64,000 bases of DNA from an uncultured Paracoccaceae bacterium (GCA_947498645.1 CANMKS010000001.1:1278032-1342031), one strand, 5' to 3'. Positions 27,914 to 37,778 are shown, counted from the first letter of the stretch. The notes: generated by a model not told the origin, from the letters alone. Program-made: numbers and translations.

Positions 27914-28615
27914 ATGTCCAGAATTGCACTTGTCGACGATGACAGGAATATCCTCACCTCCGTGTCCATGACACTTGAGGCGGAGGGTTTCGAGGTAGAG
28001 ACATACAACGATGGTCAATCCGCCTTGGATGCATTCAACAAACGGATGCCCGATATGGCTGTGCTTGACATCAAAATGCCACGGATGGATGGCATGGATT
28101 TGCTGCAGCGCTTGCGCCAGAAAACCGCGATGCCTGTTATTTTCCTGACGTCCAAGGACGACGAGATTGACGAAGTACTTGGTTTGCGCATGGGCGCGGA
28201 TGATTACGTAAAAAAGCCATTTTCGCAGCGTCTACTGGTCGAGCGGATTCGCGCCCTGTTGCGTAGGCAGGATGCGATTGCAGGTGAAGAGATTGAAGAG
28301 ACCGAGGACACCAAAGTCATGGTGCGCGGTGAGTTGGTGATGGATCCCCTCCGTCACGCGGTAAAGTGGAAAGGGAAAGACGTATCCCTGACGGTAACCG
28401 AATTCTTGTTGTTGCAGGCGCTTGCCCAGCGACCCGGCTTTGTCAAAAGCCGGGATCAGTTGATGGATGTGGCCTATGATGACCAAGTGTACGTGGACGA
28501 TCGCACGATCGACAGCCACATCAAACGGCTGCGCAAAAAAATGCGCAACACGGACAATGAGTTCTCTGCGATCGAGACCCTCTACGGCATCGGGTACCGT
28601 TACAACGAAGAGTAA
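27914..28615 (+). CDS. chvI: Two-component response regulator ChvI (OmpR family)
   Basis: A 233-residue OmpR/PhoB-type regulator. The receiver domain has the phosphoacceptor D52 ([16 protein letters not shown]), acidic pocket DDD at 8-10, switch Thr in FLTSKDD and Lys in YVKKPFS. The C-terminal winged helix contains [20 protein letters not shown] and [17 protein letters not shown]. It is the ChvI/ExoS-ChvI type: divergent from pckA and followed by its histidine kinase after three bases. In rhizobia the system answers to acid and envelope stress and controls surface polysaccharide and host association; the signal here is inferred from that. Confidence 0.93.
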   Translation: MSRIALVDDDRNILTSVSMTLEAEGFEVETYNDGQSALDAFNKRMPDMAVLDIKMPRMDGMDLLQRLRQKTAMPVIFLTSKDDEIDEVLGLRMGADDYVKKPFSQRLLVERIRALLRRQDAIAGEEIEETEDTKVMVRGELVMDPLRHAVKWKGKDVSLTVTEFLLLQALAQRPGFVKSRDQLMDVAYDDQVYVDDRTIDSHIKRLRKKMRNTDNEFSAIETLYGIGYRYNEE

Positions 28616-28618
28616 GGC

Positions 28619-30355
28619 ATGAGCGCCGCGCCCAAAATTGACGTACGCGACTTGCAGTCCGTGCGCGATGCAGCCCGCACACCTGATCTGGTGTTGGGCG
28701 ACGATTGGGTTGCGCCGCATTTCTCTGACGACGAGGCTGAAGACCGCAGAATTCCGGGCAGCCGTCTGTGGGCGCTGCGCCGTTCACCGATTGCCCGCAA
28801 AATTGTTACATTCAATCTGATTGCTCTGATCCTGCTGATCGCAGGTGTTCTTTACCTCAGCCCATCCCGCGATAGTCTCGCCTATCAACGCGCCAAAGGT
28901 CTGGTCAACGAGGCGCAATTGATCGCGAATGTCTTCGAGGCACAGCTGCCATCCGTCGCGCCGGTCAATCTGGTGACTGCTGATGGTATCAACCCGGCCG
29001 GAACACTCGCGGGAATGAACCTGCGGGGCGGCGTTGAGGTATCGGTCTTTGCTCCGGACACAACGCTTGTCGCCCGCGCCAAGGGTCAACTGAATACTCA
29101 GGAGATAGAAGAGCTCGGGCTGCAAACCGGTGGTACATTCGTCACTGATTTGCTTGTGTCGATCTGGGATGGGCTGCTCAACCTCTTCTCGTTCGGAAAC
29201 GAGCAACTTACCCAGGAAGAGGCGCTGATCCAGCTTTCGCAGCAGAATGTGCGCGACGCGATTGAAAATGGCACGCAATTGGAAGCTTCGGATATTGAAG
29301 GCGCCACAAGTTTTGTGGTGACAACGCCGATCCTGCGTAACGGTGTGGCGATCGGGGTGATTGCGGTCACGACCGCAGCCGGTGAGGTGGACAGCCTTGT
29401 TCGCCGTGAGCGTGAGCAATATCTGCGGCTTTTCTTTGTTGGGGTGCTGGTCAGTGTCGGCCTAAGCCTTGTTCTGGCCTCGACAATCGCGAACCCTTTG
29501 GCCCAGCTTGCAACCGCTGCTGAGGCCAGTCAGGAGAAAAACGCCCGCAAGATGTCGCCGGGGCAGGTGCGCATCCCCGATCTGACAGGCCGCCCCGATG
29601 AGATCGGCCGCCTTTCGGGTGCCTTGCGTGGGATGGTTGCAGCGCTTGTCGAACGGATCGAAGGCAATGAACAGTTTGCCGCGGACGTTTCGCATGAGAT
29701 CAAGAACCCGTTGGCGTCGTTGCGTTCAGCCGTGGGTACGATGCGTGTGGCCAAGCGCGATGACCAGCGCGAACGCCTGCTTGAAATCATCGAACATGAT
29801 GTCAAACGTCTTGACCGGCTGGTGAGCGATATCTCAAACGCATCCCGGCTCGACAGTGAGTTGGTGAAGGAAGAGGAAGAATCTTTCGATCTGATCAAGA
29901 TGATCAGCAATATCGTCGAATTCCTTGCCAAGGATGCAAAGATGCGCGGTGTAGATTTCGTGTCGGATTTGCCGTCCGACCCGATCATGGCGCAGGGGCT
30001 TGAAGGGCGTATGGCGCAGGTTTTCGTCAATCTGATCACCAACGCGATCTCGTTCTGTGAAAAGGGCGATGCGATCCGTGTCTGGGCTCGCCGTCGCGAG
30101 AACCGTGTGCTTATCGTTGTGGAGGACACAGGTCCGGGCATTCCAAATGATGCGCTGACCAAGGTGTTCCAGCGTTTCTATTCAGAACGTCCCGAGGGTC
30201 AATTCGGCAATAACTCAGGCCTTGGTCTCGCGATTTCCAAACAAATCGTCGAGGCGCATGGCGGGGTGATCTGGGCAGAGAACATTCGCCCAACAGATGC
30301 CGATCCGACCTCGGAACCACTTGGCGCGCGCTTTGTGGTTGGTCTACCGGTCTAG
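28619..30355 (+). CDS. chvG: Sensor histidine kinase ChvG
   Basis: A 578-residue membrane histidine kinase, partner of ChvI. A cytoplasmic N-terminus precedes the first membrane segment (about residues 63-80, IVTFNLIALILLIAGVLYL). A periplasmic sensor of about 180 residues follows, in which family members bind the repressor ExoR. After the second membrane segment (YLRLFFVGVLVSVGLSLVLA) come HAMP, HisKA with the phosphoacceptor His in FAADVSHEIKNPLASL, and HATPase_c with N box VFVNLITNAISF, G1 VEDTGPGIP and G2 FGNNSGLGLAISKQIVEAHG. All catalytic boxes look intact. No exoR is visible in the window. Confidence 0.93.
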   Translation: MSAAPKIDVRDLQSVRDAARTPDLVLGDDWVAPHFSDDEAEDRRIPGSRLWALRRSPIARKIVTFNLIALILLIAGVLYLSPSRDSLAYQRAKGLVNEAQLIANVFEAQLPSVAPVNLVTADGINPAGTLAGMNLRGGVEVSVFAPDTTLVARAKGQLNTQEIEELGLQTGGTFVTDLLVSIWDGLLNLFSFGNEQLTQEEALIQLSQQNVRDAIENGTQLEASDIEGATSFVVTTPILRNGVAIGVIAVTTAAGEVDSLVRREREQYLRLFFVGVLVSVGLSLVLASTIANPLAQLATAAEASQEKNARKMSPGQVRIPDLTGRPDEIGRLSGALRGMVAALVERIEGNEQFAADVSHEIKNPLASLRSAVGTMRVAKRDDQRERLLEIIEHDVKRLDRLVSDISNASRLDSELVKEEEESFDLIKMISNIVEFLAKDAKMRGVDFVSDLPSDPIMAQGLEGRMAQVFVNLITNAISFCEKGDAIRVWARRRENRVLIVVEDTGPGIPNDALTKVFQRFYSERPEGQFGNNSGLGLAISKQIVEAHGGVIWAENIRPTDADPTSEPLGARFVVGLPV

Positions 30356-30358
30356 GAT

Positions 30359-30784
30359 ATGGTCGTATCGCAGACGGAGCATGCGACCTGCGTTGCATGG
30401 GATGGCCGGGCCGTACTGATCACTGGCAAATCAGGCGTGGGCAAATCGGCCCTGGGGTTGATGCTGATGGGGCTGGGGTGCACGCTTGTGGCAGATGACC
30501 GCACCTTGCTTACCGCGACAGATGGCACCCTGCTTGCCAGTTGCCCCCCGGCGATCACCGGGCTGATTGAAGCGCGCGGCATCGGCATCCTGAACGCTGA
30601 CCATATCCCGCAAGCCTTTGTCCAGCTTGTGGTTGATCTGGACACCATCACCGAGGAACGTTTGCCACAACGTCGCGTTATCACGCTCTTGGGATGTGAT
30701 ATCCCCTTGATCTCAGGACGCGAAGACCCACTCTTTGCCGCAGCAGTTTTGCAGACACTCAGAGGCGGTTGGAGCGACCAATGA
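30359..30784 (+). CDS. hprK: HPr kinase/phosphorylase, short alphaproteobacterial form
   Basis: A 141-residue protein equivalent to the catalytic C-terminal domain of HPr(Ser) kinase/phosphorylase; the N-terminal domain of Firmicute HprK is missing, as is usual in alphaproteobacteria. Walker A is [20 protein letters not shown] (residues 20-39), and the second motif [14 protein letters not shown] contains the HprK signature. It phosphorylates HPr on Ser46, and the HPr gene four positions down keeps that serine. It follows chvG by three bases and overlaps rapZ by four (ATGA), so it belongs to the chvI-chvG-hprK-rapZ-EIIA-ptsH operon. Confidence 0.92.
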   Translation: MVVSQTEHATCVAWDGRAVLITGKSGVGKSALGLMLMGLGCTLVADDRTLLTATDGTLLASCPPAITGLIEARGIGILNADHIPQAFVQLVVDLDTITEERLPQRRVITLLGCDIPLISGREDPLFAAAVLQTLRGGWSDQ

Positions 30785-31698
30785 CAGATCCGAATCCAGA
30801 CGACCCGACGCAGCGGGCGGCGACCGTCTTGCTGGTGACGGGACCGTCCGGCGCAGGGCGATCCACTGCGATCAACGCGCTTGAGGATCTGGGATATGAG
30901 GTGATCGACAACCTGCCCCTGTCGCTGCTGCCGCGCTTGCTGGATGGGCCACCGCCCAGCCGCCCACTGGCGTTGGGGTTGGACGTGCGCAACCGCGACT
31001 TCAGCACCACGGCCCTTATCGAAATCATTGATCAACTGGCCGGTCAGCACGGCAAGGCCTCGCAAGTGCTGTTCCTGGATGCAGGCGAAGAAGATCTGGT
31101 GCGCCGGTATTCCGAGACACGCAGACGTCACCCCCTGGCACCTGCCGGCCCGCCATTGGCCGGGATCGCCGCAGAGAAGGATATGCTGATCCCGATCCGG
31201 GCGCGTGCAGATGTGCTGATTGATACCTCGGGGCTGTCACCGCATGACCTCAAGTCCGAGATTGACCGTTGGTTTGGCGCGCCGGAAGGCGGTCAGCTTG
31301 GCGTGACCTTTCATTCGTTTTCCTACAAGCGCGGTCTGCCTCGAGGCCTGGACATCGTGATGGACTGCCGGTTTCTGCGCAATCCCCATTGGGACGAAAA
31401 CCTGCGCAAGTTGGATGGTCGTAACGCGGATGTGGCGGCCTATGTCGTTGCTGATCCCCGGTTTGATGCCTTTTTCGCGCAACTCAAGTTGCTGATTGAT
31501 CTGCTGCTGCCCGCACATAAGGATGAGGGTAAGGCGCATCTCTCGGTCGGCTTTGGGTGTACCGGAGGGCAACACCGATCTGTCATGCTTGTTGAACGCA
31601 TGGCGCAAGCCCTTGCACAGGACGGCTGGCATGTGTCTAAACGACATCGGGAATTGGAACGTCGCGGCGTTCTGGGCGACAAGGGACAGACGGTTTGA
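30781..31698 (+). CDS. rapZ: RNase adapter protein RapZ (YvcJ family)
   Basis: A 305-residue P-loop protein of the RapZ/YvcJ family. In E. coli RapZ guides RNase E to the small RNA GlmZ; in other bacteria the partner is unclear. Visible are Walker [21 protein letters not shown] near the N-terminus, [11 protein letters not shown], the [20 protein letters not shown] motif, and the C-terminal RNA-binding region with [18 protein letters not shown] 30781 overlaps the hprK stop; four codons upstream in frame are ignored. Link to HprK, EIIA and HPr is the conserved alphaproteobacterial arrangement. Confidence 0.93.
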   Translation: MTDPNPDDPTQRAATVLLVTGPSGAGRSTAINALEDLGYEVIDNLPLSLLPRLLDGPPPSRPLALGLDVRNRDFSTTALIEIIDQLAGQHGKASQVLFLDAGEEDLVRRYSETRRRHPLAPAGPPLAGIAAEKDMLIPIRARADVLIDTSGLSPHDLKSEIDRWFGAPEGGQLGVTFHSFSYKRGLPRGLDIVMDCRFLRNPHWDENLRKLDGRNADVAAYVVADPRFDAFFAQLKLLIDLLLPAHKDEGKAHLSVGFGCTGGQHRSVMLVERMAQALAQDGWHVSKRHRELERRGVLGDKGQTV

Positions 31699-32090
31699 TC
31701 GGCATCGTGATCGTGGCACATGGGGGCTTGGCGCAGGAGTATCTTGCGGCTGTTGAACATGTCGTCGGACCGCAGCCTGGCATGCTCAGCATTGCTATCG
31801 GCCCGGAAGACGACCGCGCTGTCAAACAGAACGAGATTTGTGATGCGGCCGATTCTGTGGATACCGGCGATGGTGTTGTCATCGTTACGGATATGTTCGG
31901 CGGCTCGCCTACCAATCTGTCCTTGCGGGCCTGTAGTCCGGAAAACCGGCGCATCCTATATGGGGCCAACCTGCCCATGTTGATCAAACTGGCAAAGTCG
32001 CGCAGCGCCAGTGTGCCCGACGCGGTTGAGGCCGCGATCGTGGCCGCCCACAAGTACATCAACAGCCACAATGGTGGATTGCCACAGTGA
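31695..32090 (+). CDS. PTS EIIA component, mannose/fructose (ManX) type
   Basis: A 131-residue EIIA of the mannose family. The phosphorylated histidine is H9 in [14 protein letters not shown], and the conserved [17 protein letters not shown] segment follows at about residue 60. No EIIB or EIIC is next to it, so it is presumably part of a regulatory phosphorelay (PtsP-HPr-EIIA) rather than sugar uptake, as in other alphaproteobacteria. The start is TTG 31695 overlapping the rapZ stop (TTGA); the end overlaps ptsH by four bases (GTGA). Confidence 0.92.
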   Translation: MIGIVIVAHGGLAQEYLAAVEHVVGPQPGMLSIAIGPEDDRAVKQNEICDAADSVDTGDGVVIVTDMFGGSPTNLSLRACSPENRRILYGANLPMLIKLAKSRSASVPDAVEAAIVAAHKYINSHNGGLPQ

Positions 32091-32356
32091 CCAAAGCCCG
32101 CCTTGAAATTGAGAATATCAAAGGCCTGCACGCCCGCGCCTCTGCCAAACTGGTCGAGGTTGTCGAAAGCTTCGATGCTGATGCCACAGTCAGCAAAGAT
32201 GGCGAGAGCACGGGTGGCGACAGCATCATGGGCCTTTTAATGTTGGCAGCTTCCATTGGAACATTTATTGAAGTGGAGACCCGCGGCCCGCAGGCAGAAG
32301 AGCTTTTGGCCGCGATCACCAACCTTGTTGCAGACAAGTTCGGTGAGGGTGATTGA
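32087..32356 (+). CDS. ptsH: Phosphocarrier protein HPr
   Basis: An 89-residue HPr. H15 in IKGLHARASAKLVEV receives phosphate from enzyme I (PtsP), and S46 in GGDSIMGLLMLAASIG is the target of the HPr kinase encoded three genes upstream. Start is GTG 32087, overlapping the EIIA stop. Both phosphorylation sites are intact, so the His and Ser branches could both act here. Enzyme I is not in the window. It closes the tightly overlapped block that starts at chvI. Confidence 0.95.
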   Translation: MTKARLEIENIKGLHARASAKLVEVVESFDADATVSKDGESTGGDSIMGLLMLAASIGTFIEVETRGPQAEELLAAITNLVADKFGEGD

Positions 32357-32386
32357 CACGGGCAAAGGCCGGATGGGACACGCGAT

Positions 32387-33265
32387 TTGACCGAGACAAG
32401 CTCCAAAGTTTCCGCGCCACCTGTGGTCGAAAAGGCAGCCCCTCGGGTCTATGACCGCTCTGCGCTGACCTATTCCAATACATTCGACAGCCCCGTGCGC
32501 CGTGCGATCATCAAGAGCATTGAATGGTGTACCGGCAAGGTCCACATCATCCGCATGATCCGCGAGTTTGAACGGCGGGGCAAGTACCATGGTCAGGCGT
32601 TCTGGCGCGGCGCATTGGATGTCATGGGGATTGATCTGATCACCCCACAAGCACAGTTGGATCGCATCCCCAAGACTGGCCCGGTCGTCATCGTTGCCAA
32701 TCACCCCCACGGCATGGTCGATGGCATGGTTTTTGCCGATCTCATCGGACGGGTGCGTACCGACTATCGTATTCTGACCCGTGCCTTTCTGACCGACATT
32801 GACGAAGACGCAGGCGCGTTTCTGATCCCTGTGCCATTCCCCCATGAGGAGGATGCCCAAGCCAAGATGGTCGAGATGCGCAAACAATCCATGGCCCACC
32901 TCAAGGAAGGTGGCGTGATCGCGGTGTTTCCGTCTGGCGTGGTGGCCTCGTCCAACAGCCTTTTCGGTCCGATGGTCGAGGATGAATGGAACCTGTTTAC
33001 CGCCAAAATGATCCGCCTGTCTGGCGCGCGGGTCGTGCCACTGTTTTTTCCCGGCGCGAATTCGCGCTGGTATCAGATGGCCAATCAAATCTCGGCCACA
33101 TTGCGGCAAAGCCTGTTGATTCATGAGATCGTAAAAGCCTGCGGCAAGCCGCAAAAGCCGATTGTGGGTCACCCGTTTGATGAGGATGAGGTAAAAGAGC
33201 GCCTTAAGGATCAGCGCGCTTGTATGGACTGGATGCGGGAACAGACGTTGAATCTGCGCGACTGA
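32387..33265 (+). CDS. Lysophospholipid acyltransferase family protein
   Basis: A 292-residue PlsC-like glycerolipid acyltransferase, closest in pattern to the COG3176 (putative hemolysin/OlsA-like) branch. The catalytic box reads ANHPHGMVDGMVFADLI: the His-to-Asp spacing is five residues instead of the canonical four of HX4D, as in the NHPTGIADG type. The second motif is VIAVFPSGVVAS, in place of FPEGTRS. Acyl acceptor is unknown; ornithine lipid or phosphatidate synthesis are candidates. Start TTG 32387, weak purine-rich site upstream. It follows ptsH by 30 bases and may be read through from that operon. Confidence 0.82.
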   Translation: MTETSSKVSAPPVVEKAAPRVYDRSALTYSNTFDSPVRRAIIKSIEWCTGKVHIIRMIREFERRGKYHGQAFWRGALDVMGIDLITPQAQLDRIPKTGPVVIVANHPHGMVDGMVFADLIGRVRTDYRILTRAFLTDIDEDAGAFLIPVPFPHEEDAQAKMVEMRKQSMAHLKEGGVIAVFPSGVVASSNSLFGPMVEDEWNLFTAKMIRLSGARVVPLFFPGANSRWYQMANQISATLRQSLLIHEIVKACGKPQKPIVGHPFDEDEVKERLKDQRACMDWMREQTLNLRD

Positions 33266-33565
33266 ATTGTGCCTTGTGGGATCAGGTTGGATTTGCCGTG
33301 TGGATCACCCTTCGTAGGTCATCTTTGGCGTGATGAAGCGATCGGCCAAGTGCCGAAACTACGGGTGCGCCATAATGATACCTTAGATTTGTCGAAGCAT
33401 CTGCCCAATTGCATGACTAGAACTGACAAGCGCTGTTAACAGTCTGTGGACTTCTCCAAGCCGCAGGCAGCAGCAAGGGGTCAGTTGTGGGCTAGCAAAT
33501 TAAGCTCTTCCCGCATGACCCTTCTGGTTTTTTGGTAGGTATTTCTAGGTTTACGGAGCAGACAG
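33266..33565 (+). other. Intergenic region before the DUF1127 gene
   Basis: No credible gene or structural RNA is seen on either strand. The right part (33480-33560) is AT-richer than the surroundings and presumably holds the DUF1127 promoter; the ribosome-binding site GGAG is at 33556-33559. Confidence 0.5.
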
Positions 33566-33805
33566 ATGGTCGACATTTCACACAAAACAAACGCGCAATC
33601 CAACGGAGCTTTCTCGGCCATTGTTGGCTTTGTTTCGGCTGCGCTTAGGAACATCGACAAGGTGTTGATTTCTCAGGGCGCAGCGAACGCCCGAATGAGA
33701 GAAGTTGAAAAGTTGAGCGCGAAATCTGATGATGAACTGGCTATGTTGGGTCTGCGCCGCGAGGATATCACCAGGGTCGTCTTTGGCGATTACCCTGGCA
33801 CTTAG
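33566..33805 (+). CDS. DUF1127 domain small protein
   Basis: A 79-residue protein with a C-terminal DUF1127 motif (VEKLSAKSDDELAMLGLRREDIT), an arginine-rich-type small domain. In alphaproteobacteria some DUF1127 proteins take part in small-RNA turnover and phosphate or stress responses; this one is less arginine-rich than those. Clear GGAG seven bases before ATG. It is monocistronic, with a promoter in the preceding gap. Function not assignable. Confidence 0.78.
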   Translation: MVDISHKTNAQSNGAFSAIVGFVSAALRNIDKVLISQGAANARMREVEKLSAKSDDELAMLGLRREDITRVVFGDYPGT

Positions 33806-33904
33806 GTCGGCCGATATTGTGGTGCCATACACCGACATTTGTGGCCTGATCGACGGCCCTGACCCCAAAAGGTTGAGGAAGCACCCAATGCCAGACGCTG
33901 GTTG

Positions 33905-34780
33905 TTACCGTGTCGGCACAGGCACGTCGCCACGGTAATCGTAGAAGCCGCGTTTCGTTTTTCGTCCGAGCCATCCCGCTTCAACGTATTTCGTCAGTAG
34001 CGGACAAGGCCGGTACTTTGTATCGGCCAAACCGTCATGCAGCACGTTCATGATGGCAAGGCATGTATCCAACCCGATGAAATCAGCCAGTTCCAGCGGC
34101 CCCATGGGGTGGTTGGCACCAAGTTTCATTGAGGTGTCGATGGATTGGACCGAGCCTACGCCTTCGTACAGCGTATAGATTGCTTCATTGACCATTGGCA
34201 TCAGAATGCGGTTCACGATGAATGCGGGAAAGTCTTCGGCTGTGGCAGAGGTTTTGCCCAGACGTTCCACAACGCCGTAGCACGCCTTGAACGTCGCCTC
34301 GTCCGTGGCGATTCCGCGGATCAGTTCGACCAGCTGCATGATCGGGACCGGGTTCATAAAGTGGAACCCCATGAATTTTTCAGGTCGATCCGTGCGCGAA
34401 GCAAGCCGGGTGATCGAGATTGAAGAGGTGTTCGATGTCAGAATCGTATCTGGTTTCAGATGTGGCACTAGGTCTTCGAAGATTGCGGTCTTGATTGCCT
34501 CACGCTCTGTTGCCGCCTCAATGATCAGGTCGGTCTGGCCGAGATCGGTCAGCGTTTGGGTTGTCCTGATCCTTTTGAGCGTCTCGGCCTTGTCGCTGTC
34601 AGTGATCAACTCCTTGCTGATTTGCCGATCCAGATTGTGGTCAATCAGGGCGAGGGCATCTTGCAGTGCGTCCGCACTGATATCGGTCATCAGGACGTCA
34701 TACCCGGCAAGCGCGAACACATGCGCAATCCCGTTGCCCATCTGACCTGCGCCAACGATTCCAACCTGTTCAATAGTCAT
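33905..34780 (-). CDS. 3-hydroxybutyryl-CoA dehydrogenase
   Basis: A 291-residue 3-hydroxyacyl-CoA dehydrogenase (short form, HbdA/PaaH type) that oxidises (S)-3-hydroxybutyryl-CoA with NAD(P). N-terminal Rossmann motif VGIVGAGQMGNGIAHVFALA, catalytic SNTSSISITRLA and GFHFMNPVPIMQLVELI (His), and C-terminal dimer domain with ANHPMGPLELADFIGLDTCL. Start at 34780 from GAGGG upstream; the longer frame to 34846 is ignored. Functionally it fits the acyl-CoA and PHB/ethylmalonyl-CoA theme of the neighbouring etf and mcd genes. Confidence 0.93.
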   Translation of the reverse strand: MTIEQVGIVGAGQMGNGIAHVFALAGYDVLMTDISADALQDALALIDHNLDRQISKELITDSDKAETLKRIRTTQTLTDLGQTDLIIEAATEREAIKTAIFEDLVPHLKPDTILTSNTSSISITRLASRTDRPEKFMGFHFMNPVPIMQLVELIRGIATDEATFKACYGVVERLGKTSATAEDFPAFIVNRILMPMVNEAIYTLYEGVGSVQSIDTSMKLGANHPMGPLELADFIGLDTCLAIMNVLHDGLADTKYRPCPLLTKYVEAGWLGRKTKRGFYDYRGDVPVPTR

Positions 34781-34940
34781 CTGTGAACCCTCATCAGTTG
34801 TGCCGCACCATAGGCCCGCGTGGGGGGCAGCTTCAAGGCGGATCAATCGCTAAAACTTTGTACGAATGCCCTCATTCACCATTTGGCAAATCATTTCGCC
34901 GAAACTCGCCCTTGGTGTGGTGAACAAAGGCGGCGAATCC

Positions 34941-35786
34941 ATGAAGCAAGAGACGATAGAAACTGACGAACTGTCCTATTCGCCTTGTCGTTACGCTGGA
35001 TCCCGCATGCTGTTTCGGGGGCCGCGCAGGCGATTGGATTTGCCCTATATCTGCTTTGTCGGCGGGACAGAGACATATGGCAAATTCATCGAAAAACCTT
35101 TTCCGGCTTTGGTGGAAAAGGCGATGCGTCATACCTGCGTCAATTTTGGCTGCGTGAACGGGGGCATTGATGTCTTTGTCAAAGACCGTGCCGTGCTGGA
35201 CATCTGCAATCAGGCCGAATTGACGGTGTTGCAGATCATGGGGGCACAAAACCTTTCCAACCGGTTCTATTCCGTGCACCCGCGCCGCAATGACCGGTTT
35301 CTGCGCGCATCCACCGTTTTGCAGGCGATCTACCATGATATTGATTTTTCGGAGTTTTCCTTCAACCGCCATATGCTGGGCGCATTGCATGGCAAATCGC
35401 TTGATCGGTTCGAAACCGTGGTTGGCGAATTGCGCGAGGCATGGGTTGCGCGGATGAAGTCGCTGATCCGCCATATTGGCGATCACTGCGTCTTGTTGTG
35501 GTTCTCGAACGACGCATTGTCAGACACCCATTGGTCCGATAACCCAAACCAGTTGCAGACTGATCCGCTATTCATCACCGTTTCCATGGTTGAAGAACTG
35601 CGCCCGATGGTCAAACAGATCGTCGTGGTCAACCCGTCAGATGCTGCGATGGCGCAGGGCACCCGCGGAATGCTTTTTCCTGAGTCGCAGGAAAGGGTTG
35701 CGACCGAGATGTTGGGTGGCGAGTCTCACATGGAGGCGGCGCGCGCTCTGATCCCGGTGATCAGGGACAACCTTTACACGATTTGA
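34941..35786 (+). CDS. DUF6473 family protein
   Basis: A 281-residue protein resembling the DUF6473 family common in Rhodobacterales, function unknown. It starts MKQETIETDELSYSPCRYAG and contains FVGGTETYGKFIEKPFPALV, where a GxxTxxG turn may bind a sulfonate or nucleotide, NFGCVNGGIDVF and LLWFSNDALSD. In my recollection such proteins resemble sulfotransferase- or SGNH-associated folds, but no catalytic residues can be named. Start from AAAGGCGG before ATG 34941. Between hbd (divergent) and the etf operon (convergent). Confidence 0.7.
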   Translation: MKQETIETDELSYSPCRYAGSRMLFRGPRRRLDLPYICFVGGTETYGKFIEKPFPALVEKAMRHTCVNFGCVNGGIDVFVKDRAVLDICNQAELTVLQIMGAQNLSNRFYSVHPRRNDRFLRASTVLQAIYHDIDFSEFSFNRHMLGALHGKSLDRFETVVGELREAWVARMKSLIRHIGDHCVLLWFSNDALSDTHWSDNPNQLQTDPLFITVSMVEELRPMVKQIVVVNPSDAAMAQGTRGMLFPESQERVATEMLGGESHMEAARALIPVIRDNLYTI

Positions 35787-35901
35787 GCAGGCCTTCTTCG
35801 GACTTCAGGAAATCGCAAGAGCCATGACCTCAGCGCTTTCTAATTGCGATGGCGCGTTAAGCGTCGACTGTGGTTCTTTCTTTGCTGGTGTTTGCCGAAT
35901 G

Positions 35902-35931
35902 AAAAAAGGCCCATGCAGACGCATGGGCCTT
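35902..35931 (-). terminator. Terminator of the etfBA operon
   Basis: An 11-bp perfect stem AAGGCCCATGC/GCATGGGCCTT (35906-35916 with 35921-35931) and a 4-base loop. On the minus strand it ends in TTTTTTC, so it mainly terminates etfA. It may also slow plus-strand transcripts from the DUF6473 gene. Confidence 0.88.
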
Positions 35932-35954
35932 CTATCAGTCATCGATGATTTGCT

Positions 35955-36881
35955 TCAGAGCTTTTCTGTCAACTCTGGAACAGCATCAAACAGGTCGGCC
36001 ACAAGCCCGTAGTCTGCAACCTGGAAGATGGGTGCTTCTTCGTCTTTGTTGATTGCAACAATGATCTTGCTGTCTTTCATACCCGCAAGGTGCTGAATCG
36101 CACCCGAGATACCAACAGCAACGTACAGATCAGGTGCAACGACTTTGCCCGTCTGGCCAACCTGCCAGTCGTTTGGCGCATAGCCGCTGTCAACCGCCGC
36201 ACGGGATGCACCCACGGCCGCGTTCAGCTTGTCCGCCAGTTTTTCGATCAGGGCAAAGTCCTCTTCAGAGCCAACACCACGACCACCCGAGACAACAACA
36301 CCCGCAGACGTCAGCTCTGGACGGTCAGAGGCGGCAACTTTGTCTTCGACCCATTCGGACAGGCCGGGATCGCCGGCGGCGCCAATGCTTTCCACGGGGG
36401 CAGAGCCACCCATTGCTGCTGCATCATATCCCGCTGTCCGGATCGTCATGACCTTCTTGTCATCAGAAGATTTGACGGTCTGGATCGCATTGCCCGCATA
36501 TATTGGACGCTCAAAGGTGTCGGCATCAACGATTGCGGTTACTTCTGAAATCACCATTGCATCGAGCAGAGCCGCAACGCGTGGCATCAAGTTCTTGGCG
36601 TCGGTTGTGCCGGGGGCCGCGATATGCGTGTAATCGCCAGCCAAAGACACGATCAGGTCAGCGGTCGGCTCTGCCAGACGGTGACCAAGTGCGGCGTCTT
36701 CGGCGCAAAGCACTTTTGCGACGCCATCAATTGTTGCGGCTTCGTCAGCAGCGGCTTTTGCCGATGCGCCGGCACACAGCACAGTGACATAGCCAAGCGC
36801 CTTTGCGGCAGTGACGGCCTTTGCGGTTGCGTCAACGGCCAATGCGCCGTCAGTGACTTCACCAATCAGAAGAACAGCCAT
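35955..36881 (-). CDS. etfA: Electron transfer flavoprotein alpha subunit
   Basis: A 308-residue ETF alpha (FixB type). With EtfB it carries electrons from acyl-CoA dehydrogenases to ETF:ubiquinone oxidoreductase. The C-terminal FAD domain is clear: [44 protein letters not shown] broken over two strands, [17 protein letters not shown] and [19 protein letters not shown]. Its start overlaps the last base of etfB, so the two are translationally coupled. Natural clients in this window are methylsuccinyl-CoA dehydrogenase and other ACADs. Confidence 0.96.
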   Translation of the reverse strand: MAVLLIGEVTDGALAVDATAKAVTAAKALGYVTVLCAGASAKAAADEAATIDGVAKVLCAEDAALGHRLAEPTADLIVSLAGDYTHIAAPGTTDAKNLMPRVAALLDAMVISEVTAIVDADTFERPIYAGNAIQTVKSSDDKKVMTIRTAGYDAAAMGGSAPVESIGAAGDPGLSEWVEDKVAASDRPELTSAGVVVSGGRGVGSEEDFALIEKLADKLNAAVGASRAAVDSGYAPNDWQVGQTGKVVAPDLYVAVGISGAIQHLAGMKDSKIIVAINKDEEAPIFQVADYGLVADLFDAVPELTEKL

Positions 36882-37639
36882 TACACAGCCCCCGCTTCTT
36901 TGAGTTTTTCAACAAGTTCGTCAACAGAGCCCACAATGATGCCAGCCTTGCGCGCTTCGGGTTCTGTTGTGCTGACGATGCTCAGACGTGGTGTGACATC
37001 AACGCCGTAATCCGCTGGTGTCTTTTCGTCCAACGGCTTTTTCTTGGCCTTCATGATGTTGGGCAAGGACGCATAGCGAGGCTCGTTCAGGCGCAGGTCC
37101 ACGGTGACGATTGTTGGCATTTTGACCTTGATGGTCTGCAAACCGCCGTCGACTTCGCGCGTGACCGTCGCGCTGTCGCCTTCGATGTCCACTTCGGATG
37201 CAAAGGTCGCCTGTGACCAGCCAAGCAGCGCAGACAGCATCTGGCCGGTGGCGTTCATATCGTTGTCGATGGCTTGCTTGCCGCAAAGCACCAGACCGGG
37301 CGCCTCTTCCTTGACGATGGCGGAAAGAATCTTGGCAACCGCCAGCGGTTCAATGTCGTTGTGCACATCATCGGCTGCAACGACGAGGATCGCGCGATCG
37401 GCACCCATGGCGAGGGCTGTGCGCAGGGTTTCCTGACTTTGCTTGACGCCGATCGAGACGGCGACCACTTCGTCAGCCTTGCCCGCTTCGCGCAGGCGAA
37501 TGGCCTCTTCGACGGCGATTTCGTCGAATGGGTTCATCGACATTTTGACGTTTGCGAGATCAACACCGGAACCATCCGCTTTGACGCGAACCTTCACGTT
37601 GTAGTCGATCACGCGCTTGACGGGTACAAGGACCTTCAT
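36881..37639 (-). CDS. etfB: Electron transfer flavoprotein beta subunit
   Basis: A 252-residue ETF beta (FixA type), binding AMP and forming the heterodimer with EtfA. Typical segments: [20 protein letters not shown] at the N-terminus, [40 protein letters not shown] and the signature-like [20 protein letters not shown]. Full length, AGGAG upstream of the start. First gene of the etfBA operon; a REP-like palindrome lies 140 bases upstream. Confidence 0.96.
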   Translation of the reverse strand: MKVLVPVKRVIDYNVKVRVKADGSGVDLANVKMSMNPFDEIAVEEAIRLREAGKADEVVAVSIGVKQSQETLRTALAMGADRAILVVAADDVHNDIEPLAVAKILSAIVKEEAPGLVLCGKQAIDNDMNATGQMLSALLGWSQATFASEVDIEGDSATVTREVDGGLQTIKVKMPTIVTVDLRLNEPRYASLPNIMKAKKKPLDEKTPADYGVDVTPRLSIVSTTEPEARKAGIIVGSVDELVEKLKEAGAV

Positions 37640-37778
37640 CTGCGTTCTTCTCCTAAGAATCTGATCAATTATCTTCTCGGGATGTTGTTATCGTGCGCGT
37701 GGCCGGGAAAACAGTGCAAAATCGACGCGGGAGCGTCCGCCGACGCCACGTTGCTGACGTGCGCGTCAAGTTCAGGGG

